This document shows positions 30,099-41,590 of a stretch of DNA of 64,000 nucleotides, piece by piece. Positions within the stretch are counted from its first letter, which is position 1, and every line of letters begins with the position of its first letter. A program made the position numbers and the translations under genes. The notes beneath the pieces are model-generated. The model was not told where the DNA came from, ran no database searches, and saw only the letters and a list, made by a program, of their open reading frames with translations. Location of the stretch: positions 39,092,654 to 39,156,653 of the forward strand of contig CP154957.1 of assembly GCA_039621445.1 (NCBI GenBank). Reading direction: 5' to 3'. Origin of the DNA: Euglena gracilis. Its lineage: Eukaryota > Euglenida > Euglenophyceae > Euglenales.

Positions 30099-33066
30099 CT
30101 TAGGCGGCCGATTTCGCACTTAAGCTTTTTTCCTTTGGATGCGCGCATTTGCGCAAATGTACCATTTTTTGTAACCCCTGGGACCCTGTACCCTGACACC
30201 CAGAACACGATTTAAGAACCGTTACACCCCTGTGTTGGAGGGGATTAACTCCCAGTGGTCTGGTGTGCATGCTGCTTACCAGGTGACGTTAATGGGGCTG
30301 GGGGTGAGACTGGTGCTGTTGTACATCAAACGGGAGAGAGGCACACACCCCTTGTTACGACACTTGGAAACGGTGCTGAAGTGCTGGCTGAACTGGCTTG
30401 GACACTGCCGCCACCGGTGAGAACACACTGAGCTTCATTAGATCACACCACCACAGACACACAGACTACGTCAGGCAGCCGTCGCGCAATTGATGTGTGT
30501 TTATGCGCGCAATTGCGCAAATAAAAACAATTGTGTTTATGCGCGCATTTGCGCAAATAAAACGTACAACAATGATGATAAAATGACGTGTTGATGGGCG
30601 CAAATGCGCGCATCAACAAATTTTAGATGCGCGCATTTGCGCAAATGCGCGCATCAACATGTTTATGTTTACTTGCGCAAATGCGCGCACCAACATGTAC
30701 TTTTACTTTCTATGTTAAAACACACCAATGAGGACATACCCCAGGAGGTTTTAAAACGTGATGGACGTGTTGATGGGGCGCAATTGCGCAAATAAACATG
30801 ATTACGTTTTGTTTGCGCACTTGCGCAAATGCGCGCATCAAACATTTATACACCGCTTCAAAATAATGTGTTTGTAGGAGCCTTAACACACACAAACAAA
30901 GTTTGTTGATTTGCGCAAATGCGCGCATCAAAACACATGAGTTGTGCGATACCATCTCCTCCTCCGTGACAGCTGGCGAACGCAACTCCTCACGCCAACC
31001 AATGGTTTGCACCACGTTCACGTGGTGATGAAACTTGTGGTGAGAGGTGGTGTGGAGTGTTCACTGGAACACGGCATGTGACTGGCCAAAATTTGCCTGC
31101 CTTACATGTGTACATTTGTACTGCTGTTACCCGGTCCAAACGGCCTGTTCCTTTGGTGTCATCCGTTTGGCAGTTAAACGTAATGAATTGATGACGTGCA
31201 AACGACCTGTGACTGTTGGACACCTTTTGTGCAACGGGACTGCGTTGCAAGAAGGCAGAATTTGGCACCTGAAATGCCGGGATGTGTCGGGCCGTAGTCC
31301 GTTTTACGGTTTTCTTTGCCATTTTTCCCTTGAAAAACGGAAAAAACACCAATTTTTGTGCGTAATTTGGGGGGAGTGGGTCCCAACGCTTTGATGCACC
31401 CAATCCAGGGGTAAAGCTTCAAGACTTCCTTGCACCCAAAGTAACGGGTGTTTGAGGGCCACCTCTCTCCAGCTGCTGGTTGCCATGCACTGGCACCACG
31501 TCGTCCCCCCAGTCTCACACCCCGGTTGCGGGGTGTAACGTGGCCGCTGTGGTGGGTGTCGTTGCACCGGGGAGGTGAATGCCAGTCTGCTGGGTGCTGA
31601 AGCATCAGCAGCTGATGGGGCTGCAGCAGCGGAGCCGAAGCCGCAGGCCAGCCGCAGGGCCCTTGGGACCCACAAATTCGTGCCGGTGGAGGTGCACCGT
31701 TGCTGGGTGGCTGTGAACCCACCTTCAGGAGATCCTGTGTCTCCACCTTTTGTGGGACCTGCCAATGGTAAAAAAACGGCACAATAACACCATATCCCGG
31801 AGGGGACGGTGTAGTCATTTGGGTTGAACCCACTCAGAAGCCACTAAGGGTAGCTGTAGGAGGGCCAAACGAAGTCACTTATTACTCCTCCATTGGTGGT
31901 TTATTTGCGCATTTGCGCGCATCACGTTGTTTTATTTGCGCAAATGCGCAAATAAAACACATGTAAACTGAACAATTTACATCTGGTTTATTTGCGCCCA
32001 TAAACAACGTGATGCGCGCAAATGCGCAAATAAACCACTTCCACTGTCGGCGTTTGACGGCTACGTTTCCGTCACACCGTTCTGCTTTGTGTTTGATGCG
32101 CGCAAATGCGCGCATCAAACACAAAACACGTTGATGCGCGCATTTGCGCAAATGCGCGCATAAACATGCTTTGCGTTTGGTGCGCGCATTTGCGCGCATC
32201 AAACGCAAAGCAGAACCGTGTGACAAACCCACCAACTGGATGGCCCGTTGGTCCGTGCCCTCACGGCCTCTTTGTCACACCGTTTATCAACGGCGTCATA
32301 TCGCGGGTACCAAAGCCTCATCTTTGAAGGACATGTTTGCGTTTGATGCGCGCAATTGCGCGCACCAACATAAACATGTTGGTGCGCGCATTTGCACGCA
32401 TCAAACGCAATTCTCTTCGCAGGTTCTTTGCCACACCACTGGTTGTGCGGGTCCCGGGTATAAGCCGGGTGGGAGACACCCGTCCCCTTCATTCCCTTCA
32501 TTCCCTGCAGACCCCATTTCATCCCCCTCTGCGCATCCCTTCCCAAACACCCCGTACTTACCTTCCTTCCCCTGTGTCCTTCTCGCCGGCTCGGTCACAC
32601 CACACCCACACCCCCCGGACCCTCCTCCCTGCACATCAACAAACAGCCCCAAAACACCACACCAAGGGGCTGCAAGCAACTTAGTCTGGCAAACACCCAG
32701 GACTCACACAGCCGGCAGTTTGGACACACCCGGGGACACGGCTGAAAGAAGCAACAGGGGCAGTAAAGGTCCCGTTCCTATGGTGCTTTTTTGTGTTTTT
32801 TTTTCAAGGTAGGCCGGCAGGGTCCCGGGGGTTTGGGCCCACAAAGTCCTGCCCGACACCCCCCAAAAACACCATTTTTCGCCAAAGTCCCGGGGGTCTC
32901 ACAGTCAAAATCAGAATTTTCCTCGTTTTTTGCACTCTCTTGTTCACGTGTTTTCAAACCCCCCGGACCTTCACAGCCGAAACAGAGCACAATCAAAAAA
33001 ATCGTAAATGCGCGCAAGTGCGCGCATCAAACGAAAAAAGCTTAAGTGCGAATTCGGCCGCCTAAG
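30099..33066. mobile_element. 2.97-kb element with inverted ends and GCGCAAATGCGC palindrome array
   Basis: The ends are inverted: CTTAGGCGGCCGATTTCGCA continuing CTTAAGCTTTTTTC at the left; at the right the complement reads CTTAGGCGGCCGAATTCGCA, CTTAAGCTTTTTTC. The similarity goes on into a GATGCGCGCA...TGCGC palindrome on each side (about 60 bp). A 5-bp direct repeat ATACA flanks both ends (30094-30098, 33067-33071), though inside a CATA-rich target. Inside are some 16 palindromic blocks of GCGC-AAATG-CGCG with CATCAAAC or ATAAA tails. Reading stretches at 30226-30420 and 31575-31787 look protein-like but match no transposase I know. Superfamily unassigned. Confidence 0.65.
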
Positions 33067-33180
33067 ATACAGACATACATAAATACATAAATACAGACAG
33101 ACAGACAGACAGACATACGTAAATTTATACATACATACAGACACACATACATACATGCATGCAGACATAATATGATGTGG
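33067..33180 (+). repeat. (CATA)n / (CAGA)n microsatellite
   Basis: Imperfect ACATACATAAATA and CAGACAGACAGACAGAC units. A similar CATACATG tract borders 27480-27540 and 29560-29625. Confidence 0.9.
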
Positions 33181-33914
33181 CATGGGAGCAATTGCCCCCC
33201 CCCCCCGCCGAAGGGGCCAACTACTCCCCCCCTGGGGTGATTGAAGGAGTTAAACAACAGTCTGATCCAAGCTGGCATTATCCTCAGGACTAATATAAAG
33301 CCCAATATTGGCCTGATTTCACCCAAAATTCTAACCCTGACCATGATTTCTTCAAATAGCCAGCCCCAAATCATCCAGTCCATGCAGACCAGTCCAGAAA
33401 TGGTCTGCCACCAGGCGGCATGATTGGAGGCGGGGCCAGCCACAAAGAGATGTATTTGTGTGTATTTTAGTTTAGTAGTAATTGGTTTACCAATTTGGAT
33501 GATTGTGTTGGCCTTTCTCTTCGCACAGTCAGAGTGAAATTAGAATGATTCCGTGTCTCCAGACATGTAGCATTTTCCCCCCATCTTGCCCACTAACTGG
33601 GGGGGGGGGGGGGTTGAACACATCCCTGACCTGCAACCCTCGACCAGGGTGGTTGGCATTTAAGGGGTTTTCAGTGGGCAGGGGGGTACAAAATGTTTCA
33701 TAACAAAGGTATCCTTTCAAATTTTGCGGTAATGCACTGGAAAAACCCCTTAAAAACTACAAACACTGCACAATATGTTTTTCTTCCTCCCCAATCACCT
33801 TCCATATCACGCACATACCCATGCGCATGTGTGTGACTTTTCTCTGTGAACCCAACACACAAAACCACTAAATAGCCAAACACCACAAAGAAGCAAAGCC
33901 GTGACCCAGCACAC

Positions 33915-36900
33915 TTGGTCCCTCGAAAAATCACTCTGCCTTTTGAGCTCATCCACATCATTTGGCGGGGCTTGCTGGGTCCGGGAAGCCGGCGTCTCTT
34001 GGCCCTGCAGGGCGGCTCGGGCTTCCGCCTCCTGGCGGGCTTGCCGCTCCAGTTCGATGGACGCCTTCACCGCCGCCTGGCTGTGCTCCACCTGCTTCGC
34101 TGCGGTGGCGTACAGCGTCCGGTAGAACGCAGATTCCTTCTCCTTGGCATCCGCCCTCTCCTGTGAGAAGGGATGAAACCATGCACAGAATCCTACCGGG
34201 TTGTTCCCCCCCCCCCAGAGGCTGAGTGTCAGCTGCTGAGGCTCACCACCCAACTTGGGGGGCACCTTTGACTGATGAATTGCGGCTTCCGAAGTCCGTG
34301 CGCTTGCAAAGGTTTTCAACATTTACCCATTTACCTTTCCATCCCAGGGGTTTTTTTTAAGACCGGAGGGGGAGGCGGGGAGGGGGCCACCACCTGCCCA
34401 CCCCCTGGGGTGGGGCCCCCCGGGGGAGGGGGGGGTTTCGGGGGACCCACCCACTTTTGCCCGAAAATGGCCAAAAATGCTAAAAATAGTGCCTTTTCAA
34501 CTTTTTCGGCGCAAAAAAAGATATACCCACCAGCCCCCACCCCCACCCCCCCCCCCAGGGGGGAGGGGGTCCAAGGGACCCACCCACCCTACCCTACCCC
34601 CCCCTCCCCCCCGGAGGAGGGGTCCAAGACAAAAAAAAAACCCCTGTTCTATCCCATGTGGACCCTTCACGACCGATGGGAACAATAATAAACGGGGTGT
34701 ACCACCTTATCCCTGCTCTTGTCCCTGTGTAGAATAATTCGATATAAAAGCAAGTGGGGGGGGGGGTCGGATCCCCCACTGCAGGAGGGGGGACACCCCC
34801 CACACCTAAACACTGGCGCGGTCTGGGTGAATAATTCTTGCCCAGCGCAAAGCGCTGGGCCGAGATTTTTCCCCCCACATTGGCCAAAAAGGCCATTTGG
34901 GCACTTTTTGGGCAAATATTTGCCAAAAATGCAAAAAAAAATCGGCTTGAAGCGCCGGGGTCCTGGGCACACCATTGTTAGACCCCGGGGGGGGGGGGGG
35001 GGGGGGGTTGCTTTCCACTCTGAAAAAACCAGTCAGTCACTTTTTCCCAAAAAAAACCAGTCAATCACTTTACCCCCCCAGGGGGATTGGCCAGTCTTGA
35101 ATGCGCTCATGTTGGCAAGGCAATATTGCCAAAAAGTCTCAAAAATTCCAAAAAATATCCGGTGCCTTTGGCGCCAGGCCAGCCAGTTTTTCATTTTCGG
35201 GCCAACCCCCCCGGGGGGGGGGGGGGTCTTGGCCAGAAAACGAGTCAGTCACCCCCCCAGGGGGTGGGGTGGGACAATGGTATGGCCCTGGGTCCTCTCT
35301 TCTGGCCTGGCGCTACTTGCTTTCTGTTATTCACACCTTTTCCAACAAAAAAAAACGAAAACATGATTCTTTGCAATTTCAGGAACACGCTGATTTTAGA
35401 AACATGAATTTTTTTGCTAAGAAATCCAAAAATAACAAAAAGTTGACAAAAAGTTTGGTAAAAATCAGGTTCAGCATGTAGAATTTTTCTCAATTATCAC
35501 CCAGCAGAAAATGGGTAAAACCTTTTTCAAAAAAAAAAAACAGAAAGCTCAGGAAATTGCCAAAATATGCCAAACTTTGAACAAGTTGGCAAATTTGCAA
35601 CAAAATAGGAAAAAAGAACCTGGGTCGGAAATGTTGTCAAAAGGGAAAAAATTGCAGCCAAAATGAGGAATTGTTCAATGTCAATTCTTTTGCCAGCAAA
35701 AATTAAAAAATCTCTGGGGGAAGACCACAAAAACCATAAAAAGCGCAATAAAATGCGAATTTGCCAAAACAGAAAAAAAACACAAAAAAAAGTTACAAAA
35801 CTGATCTTTCTGGAACCTATCCCCTGCAAAGTTATTTGGGAAAGTTATTTGGGCAGCCTCCAAAATATTTGATGAATCGATTTGCCATTGTTCCTGAATG
35901 CAATTTTTTTGGTATCAAATGAATGATGAAATGTAATTTAATAATGACTGTGATATAACAACCAGCTGTTCACCTTCCCCCTGCCAGGTTATTTGGGGGG
36001 TCCCCCTGAGGGGACCCCCCCCTTGGGGGGCTCCTTGGGGGGGGGTCGGCCGGCCCCCCCCCCCCCCCCCCCCTCCCCCCCCCCCCGTGTTCCAAGAAAA
36101 AAAAACCCTATCCTCTTCCCATAGCTGGTTGTGTTGCCATATCAATATCAAGGCACTCATTGGTTTTTTGGAGGGCTTCAGGCTGATTTGCATGATTCTC
36201 AGAAAAGAATTTTTGGGGTGGTTGGGATTTGTTTGATGTTGCAAAGCTTGCAAATGAGGGGAGTGATGAAAGCTGTCAATGATTTATGACCTCTGAAATT
36301 GGAGTGCCTGCCCAGGCAGGCACCCCCAGGGTGGGTTCGCACTGCCTTAAAACTCAGCCTGTGACGATGGCACGAAGCCCAGTTGTAAAAACCATAACCA
36401 TGCATGGATTTGGTGATTGAGAAATAAATTAAAATTTCAAAGTCTTATTGGGGGTCAGGTTAGTTATGCTGACACCAGTCCAGACCATTGGCTTGACATG
36501 CGTACCCCCCCCCCCAACGCCAGCAATGGAATGTGCCGGGACATCGGGGTGTGCCAATGACACAGTGTATTAAAATAAATGTTCTTCAATAAAAAAGACC
36601 AGGCAACATCCCACAGAAATGCACCATTTGTATGGGGGTTGTGTCAACGACATGGCATGCCTTAGACGTAAACTGGACTTGCCAACTGTTGTTGTTTTAC
36701 TGAATGTGCAGGGTTGTTCTCCTTGCTTGTGAAGAAAAAACATGTGAAAGCAAAACCAAGCACCGTCAGCTCCGGCGGGTCCAGTTTTTGGGTTGGTTGT
36801 TGAAAAGGGGCTATTTTCAAGGGATGGTATGTTTTTTTTTTCTTGCTGAAAAATTCGATCCATAAAGCCTCTCTGCAAAAAGGTCCAAAATAGGTCCAAA

Positions 36901-39660
36901 AAAGCAATATCTCTTTGTTTGTGCTTTCCAATTGACTTTGCAGGGGGGGGGGGGTGGCGGAAAAAGATCCCCCCTTCAACTTTCCACAGAAAATGGTGAT
37001 AATGTTCCCCTCTTGTGATGAAAAAATTCAGAAAAATAATCATTTCTGTAAACACCCCCACCAATCACCTGGCGGGGTGCCAAGGTTATTCATAGGACAC
37101 AATGGCATTAGAATGCCATTGCGACATTTCGGATGATTTTTTTCCCCAACTGCCACCTAGTTTCCAGAAAAATATATCACTCTCACCTGGTTCCTTGTGA
37201 ATCTTTCAATCATTAATTCTTCTAAATTCGAAATTTTCCCATATTAATTTTCTCCCCGTCATTTTTGTTTCATGTCATTTTTGTCTGGACTGTAAAAAGT
37301 AATTCAATGTTTCAAAAATTCAAAAAAAAATGGTCAAAATAATCTGATGTCTTTTTTTGTGAACTTTCATTCAAAGACAGACTCCAAAATCGACCATATG
37401 TCATACCCCCATCTTTTTGGGTGTGAATTTTGACCATATAAATAATGGCTGGTTGAAGATTGAAATTATTTTTACAGCCTGAGCTTGCGGGACTGGTAAG
37501 CACTCTCCTTCTCTTTTTAGGCGCACCTTTCATCGCACACATTGCATGCAAAAAGCTTGCCTTGTGCTGGGGCAGGCAGCCATTGGAAAATTCGCACTGC
37601 GACCAAAGCACACTTGTTGCTGCTGTAGCTGAATCTGGGCATCTCTCAGAGCCTCTTGGAGCTCTGTAATTTTGGTGGACTGATCCTGAGCTTGCTGGTT
37701 GGCTACTTGCAATGCAGATGGTGGCAGGCCATCTGGAAGACTTTTGCTGTTTTACTGAAAATGGTTTTGATCATCCCTCTTGGGGCAGGGGGGTAGAATA
37801 GAAAAGCAGATGCCCTGGTCTGTAATTCAGCCGCATTCTCTTCTGCCGCTTGGGAACGAAGCCGCTCTTGCTGAAATTGACCAACTAATCCGCTCCACGA
37901 GGCTTTGATCTGTCCCTGTTGACCGTGCGGCAGAACGTCATTCTTGGATGAATGAACAAATTCATGGATGACAATGACCTTCTTCTTTTTTCAATAAAGA
38001 TGATACTTCTGAGGATTTTCTCGAAATCTTCCTGAGTGTAAAATAAATTTTCAGGTCGGTTGCATAGCCCAACCAGATCTTAAAATGCTGCCAAATTTTC
38101 CAAAAACGACAGCGCAAGGAGGTTTTGTTACCCCCCCAGGGCAGAACGGGAAGGGGGGGGGGTCGACCCCCCACCCGGGGGGTGGGGGGGGGAGGGCGAC
38201 CCCCCCCCACCCACCACAGCAATTTCACCGATTTCGGGAAAACGGGGATTTTGGTCAGAAAATTTTTTGAAATTTTTTTGAAAAACGAACCCAAAACACA
38301 TGATTTTTTGATGGAAAACCACATTTTTTTTCACAAAAAAATCTCAAAACTTTCCGTCCTAAAAACTGGTACTTCTTAGGGGGGGGGGTGAAAAAAACGA
38401 AGGTCAAAAAAAGTGGACAAAATTTTGGCACAATCAAATTTTACTGACATTTTTTCTCGTTGAACTTTTTTGGACTTTCAAGGGCATTTTTTTTTGGTTC
38501 AAAAACCTCTGAAAATCAACATTTTGAGAAAATGTCGAATTTTTGGAAAATGTGAAAAAATGGGGTTTTGGGTGGTTTTCGGGGGGACCCCCGATATTGG
38601 TCCCAAAATGGGTCAAAAAAATGGGAAAAATTTTTCGGGTCCAAAAATTGGTGCTCCCGGAATTATGGGAAGAGGTGGTGGGGGGGGTCGACCCCCCCCA
38701 CCCACCACCCTGGCTGTTCGGCCGATTCCCGTTCTGCCCTGCCCCCCCCCCCCCCCCGGGAGGTCATACCACCCCCATGACCTGCAACCTGCGACCGGGG
38801 AGTGGTCGTAAAGGGGTGGGGTGGTGGTGGAGGGGTGGTCGTACGACAAGGGGGGGGGGGGCGGGTAATCAAGCCCAGTGTGACAGTGAGCTCGGCGAAC
38901 AGTTTCTGGGGCACCATACCCCCCAAAATAAGACCCAGGTCATTTGGGTGAGTTCAGGGGGATCTTATTTTGGGGGGGCCTTACGTTTGGATTATTTCTT
39001 GACCGAAGTGGGTCCCAAAACCCCACTATTTTTCAGTTTCCCAAAAACACAAAATTCTTTTGGCGCTTCGCACCTGCATAAATTGGTGTAAATTGACATT
39101 TCCCATGTTTTTGCACTTCAAAAAAGATTTTTTGTGAATGAAATTAGGGCTTTGGGTAATTTTTCATGGGAAATTTTCACCGTCTCCGGCGCTTCGCCAG
39201 AGACGGTGCACTTGGTGCCATCAGGGGGGAGTTATTTCTGATGGGTCTTTTTTTGGATGTTTTGCTCGATCGGCCCAGGGGTGATCTTATTCTGGGGGTC
39301 TAAGTTCTTCTTCGTTTGACCCAACCTGCACAAACCTGCACCTGCTCCATCACCTTTCGATAAAAGGCCATCTCTGCCTGAAGGGCAGCCAGCTGGTCCG
39401 TCGCTTGCTTGTACCGGCTGGATTCCCCTTGTAACTCTGCCCCAAGCCTTCACTGCGAGGACAGTGGGTTTCGCCCAAAAAGGAATGAGGAAGGCAGGAG
39501 GCCTCACAGCCGCAGGAAGCCTTGGGGCTGAAAAGAAAAAGGAAAGGGAAAGGGGCCATGTGCACGGAGGAAAGGCTTGCTTGGCACGCAACCGATCAGC
39601 TTCTTTGACCTTTTGGTCCAAGGCCTGCGGATGAACAGCGGGCAGCATACCAACCCAGGC
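33915..39660 (-). CDS. coiled-coil protein, multi-exon candidate
   Basis: Minus-strand exons with strong heptad character: about 39650-39590 (HPQALDQKVKEADRLRAKQ), 39436-39342 (LQGESSRYKQATDQLAALQA then EMAFYRKVMEQ, acceptor CTTGGGGCAG, donor GAGCAG|GTGCAG), 37915 to about 37830 (LVGQFQQERLRSQAAEENAA), 37705-37614 (DQSTKITELQEALRDAQIQL) and 34160-33915 (KQVEHSQAAVKASIELERQA, acceptor TCATCCCTTCTCACAG, 82 codons in phase 0 to 0). The last two end at the same donor string CAA|GTGTGCT. The composition (Gln, Glu, Ala, Arg) is consistent across them. Ends of the gene are not found; the intervening introns hold MITEs and A-rich sequence (34990-37480 has no other gene that I can support). The exon at 37830 lacks an obvious GT donor. 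Confidence 0.52.
34345..34646 (+). mobile_element. hAT-type miniature element (302 bp)
   Basis: Starts CAGGGGTTTTTTTTAAGACC and ends AAAAAAACCCCTG. The flanking 8 bp are TTCCATCC at the left and TTCTATCC at the right (7 of 8 match). The interior resembles the 26255-26455 element (AAAATGGCCAAAAATGC, TTTTTCGGCGCAAAAAAAGA, C/G runs). It lies beside the 34160 exon of the coiled-coil candidate, on its upstream side. Confidence 0.75.
34742..34985 (+). repeat. dispersed repeat C, diverged copy
   Basis: Shares CACACCTAAACACTGGCGCGGT, the stem-loop CCAGCGCAAAGCGCTGG at 34849 and TTTGGGCACTTTTTGGGCAA with the 28385 and 49725 copies, with more substitutions. Confidence 0.7.
38080..38420 (+). repeat. 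dispersed repeat F (GATGGAAAACCACATTTT family)
   Basis: Carries GAACCCAAAACACATGATTT and GATGGAAAACCACATTTTTT. Related copies lie at about 40885-41060 (inside the hAT-like element) and 53210-53370 (after a GTCGACCCCC block). Repeat B follows in inverted orientation at 38680-38780. Confidence 0.65.
38910..39320. other. inverted CCCCCAAAATAAGACC motifs
   Basis: CCCCCCAAAATAAGACCCAG at 38920, its complement-like GATCTTATTTTGGGGG at 38962, and GATCTTATTCTGGGGGTC at 39282. This could be a foldback or miniature element; the stem-loop CCGGCGCTTCGCCAGAG lies between. No target duplication found. Confidence 0.35.
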
Positions 39661-39985
39661 ATTTTCCACAGCCCCATCAGCCTTACATTGGAGATTTCAT
39701 TTGCAGAAGAAAACATCAAAGTGGCAAATTAATGGAGGTGACTCCAAAACTGGACAACGTGTGACTCAATCACTCTTGACTCAATCGTCACTCTTGGCCC
39801 AATCTGGACTGGGGGGGTGAGAGGGGGGGGGGGGCAGAAACTCACCTGGGAATTAAAAGTCTGCAACTTTCACAACGTTTGAGATATTATTTGAGATTCT
39901 TGGGGGGGCCGCCCCCACCAATGCAAATAGTTGCACCTATTTTGGTTCCATATTCTTCCTTGAGCCACAACGGGGACCTTGTCAT

Positions 39986-41582
39986 CAGGCATTATTATTT
40001 TTTAAGGCGCCTAAAAAATCCTTAAAAAACCTTAAAAAACCTTAAAATTTTTTTTTCCAAAATGCCTTAAAAAACCTTAAAAAACCTTAAAAAACCTTAA
40101 AAAAATCACCCCGGGGAAGTTTTTCTTCCCCGTGATGACCTTAAAAAACCTTAAAAATTTTCCCTGGGATTTTTTTTCTTGCACCAAACAAATAGTGGCA
40201 TGTCTGAAACCCCGCATAAAGCCAGTCAATGCAGAAGCGGTTGTGAACAAACAATATGAAAACCGGATTGTTTGCCAAGGTTTCTGGCATAGTTCGGTTG
40301 GCCTCGGTTCACCAAAAGCTGTGACACACGGCAGAATAAGCAAAACTTGCAACCACATCTTTCTTGATTTGAATTACTTGAGACATTCTTATAGGAGTCA
40401 ACCCAAATTGCTCAAAAGTGCAATTGCAGCAAAAGTTGCATGAACAACAAAAAAATCCCGATTTGGGACAATTTACTACGCTGGAGCAGTTTCCCACACT
40501 TGCCACAGTATTTCAAGCAGCGAAACAGTGCGTTCTCCAATTGAGCGGTGATTCCGCGAATTTTTCCCACTTTTTTTGCCCAAGCACGCGAAAGTTTTGG
40601 TCCCCGCACTTATGTGCAGCAGTTGGAAGAAAGACTTCCTCGTTTGGATCAGAAACCTTGCCATTGTGGAGAAATTCCTGCTGAATTTGCATGCTTTCAC
40701 ACCCCAAATCTCGAATATCGCAAAGTAGGATTGAGAATTTGCAACAACAGTGGCAAAATGACACAGTGGATATCCGAACCGCAATCGCGGATTTGCAGAC
40801 CCGCAATGCGGCAACCCGTGCCAGGGCGGTCCTTAGGCAAAAAAAAATCCTGTCCCCATACACTTCAACCAAAAATTAAGGAAAGGGGGATTTTGGCAGG
40901 GGAAATTTTTTTGAAAATTACGTTGAAAAATGAACCCAAAATGCATGGTTGGTTTTTTGATGGAAAATTACATTTTCCCAAAAAAAATCACCAAAATTTT
41001 AGGGATGAAAATTGTTAGTTTTTAGGAGGGGGGTCAAAAAATGCAGGTCAAAAAAATGGGACCAAATTTTGGAACAGTCAAATTTTTCTGACATTTTTTC
41101 CCTTGGAAATTTTTTGGACTTTCAGTGGCATTTTTTTGCTTCCAAAATCTCTCAAAATTAAAATTTTGAGAAATGTTGATTTTGACAAAAAAAAACTCAA
41201 AGATTTCAGGGTTAAATTTGGTAGTTTTAGGAGGGGGGGGGGGTGGAAAATAACGAAGGTCATAGCTAAAATGGCCTAAAATTCCTAAAATGCCTAGAAT
41301 GGCCTAAATTTCCTAAAATGCCTAAAATGGCAATAACTGTCCCTCATGGACCGCCCTGATCCCATGCGTCGCCCGAGGCTTCTTCCTTGGGCGTTCCGAA
41401 GCCACAGGAGTCTGAAGCCATCGGGCCATCTTCGGGGTCTGAGATTTTACCTGAGGAAAAAAATGCCTTAAAAAACCTTAAAGTTTTTTAAAATTCCTCA
41501 AAAAACCTTAAAAACCTTAAAAAACCTTAAAAAACGCCTTAAAATTTTTTGAGAAAACTCGCCTTAAAAAAAATAATGCCTG
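39986..41582. mobile_element. hAT-like element (1.6 kb) with CAGGCATTATT ends
   Basis: The left end CAGGCATTATTATTTTTTAA and the right end (complement CAGGCATTATTTTTTTTAAG) are inverted over about 23 bp. They are flanked by an exact 8-bp duplication CTTGTCAT (39978-39985, 41583-41590). Both ends carry CCTTAAAAAACC tandem repeats (about 40020-40160, 41462-41560). No transposase reading frame was found; the interior has plus-strand coiled-coil exons and a copy of repeat F. The 8-bp duplication and CAG ends point to hAT. Confidence 0.78.
40418..40830 (+). CDS. coiled-coil exon fragments carried inside the hAT-like element
   Basis: Three plus-strand stretches have heptad character: near 40405-40500 (VQLQQKLHEQQKNPDLGQF), near 40600-40660 (RTYVQQLEERLPRLDQK, different frame) and 40727-40815 (NLQQQWQNDTVDIRTAIADL, then QTRNAATRARAV). 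They are separated by stops or frame changes compatible with short introns, for example an acceptor at ATCGCAAAG before 40727. The style is like the minus-strand coiled-coil gene but the orientation is opposite. Captured host exons are one reading; a cargo gene of the element is another. Confidence 0.35.
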
Positions 41583-41590
41583 CTTGTCAT

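Noticed and set aside
30480-32410. GCGCAAATGCGC blocks as CRISPR repeats
   Set aside because: Orientation, spacing and unit sequence vary freely, the blocks are self-palindromic, and there are no cas genes.
34345-34646. Element as an intron boundary of the coiled-coil gene
   Set aside because: Its ends do not coincide with the acceptor at 34160, and no splice sites lie at its termini.
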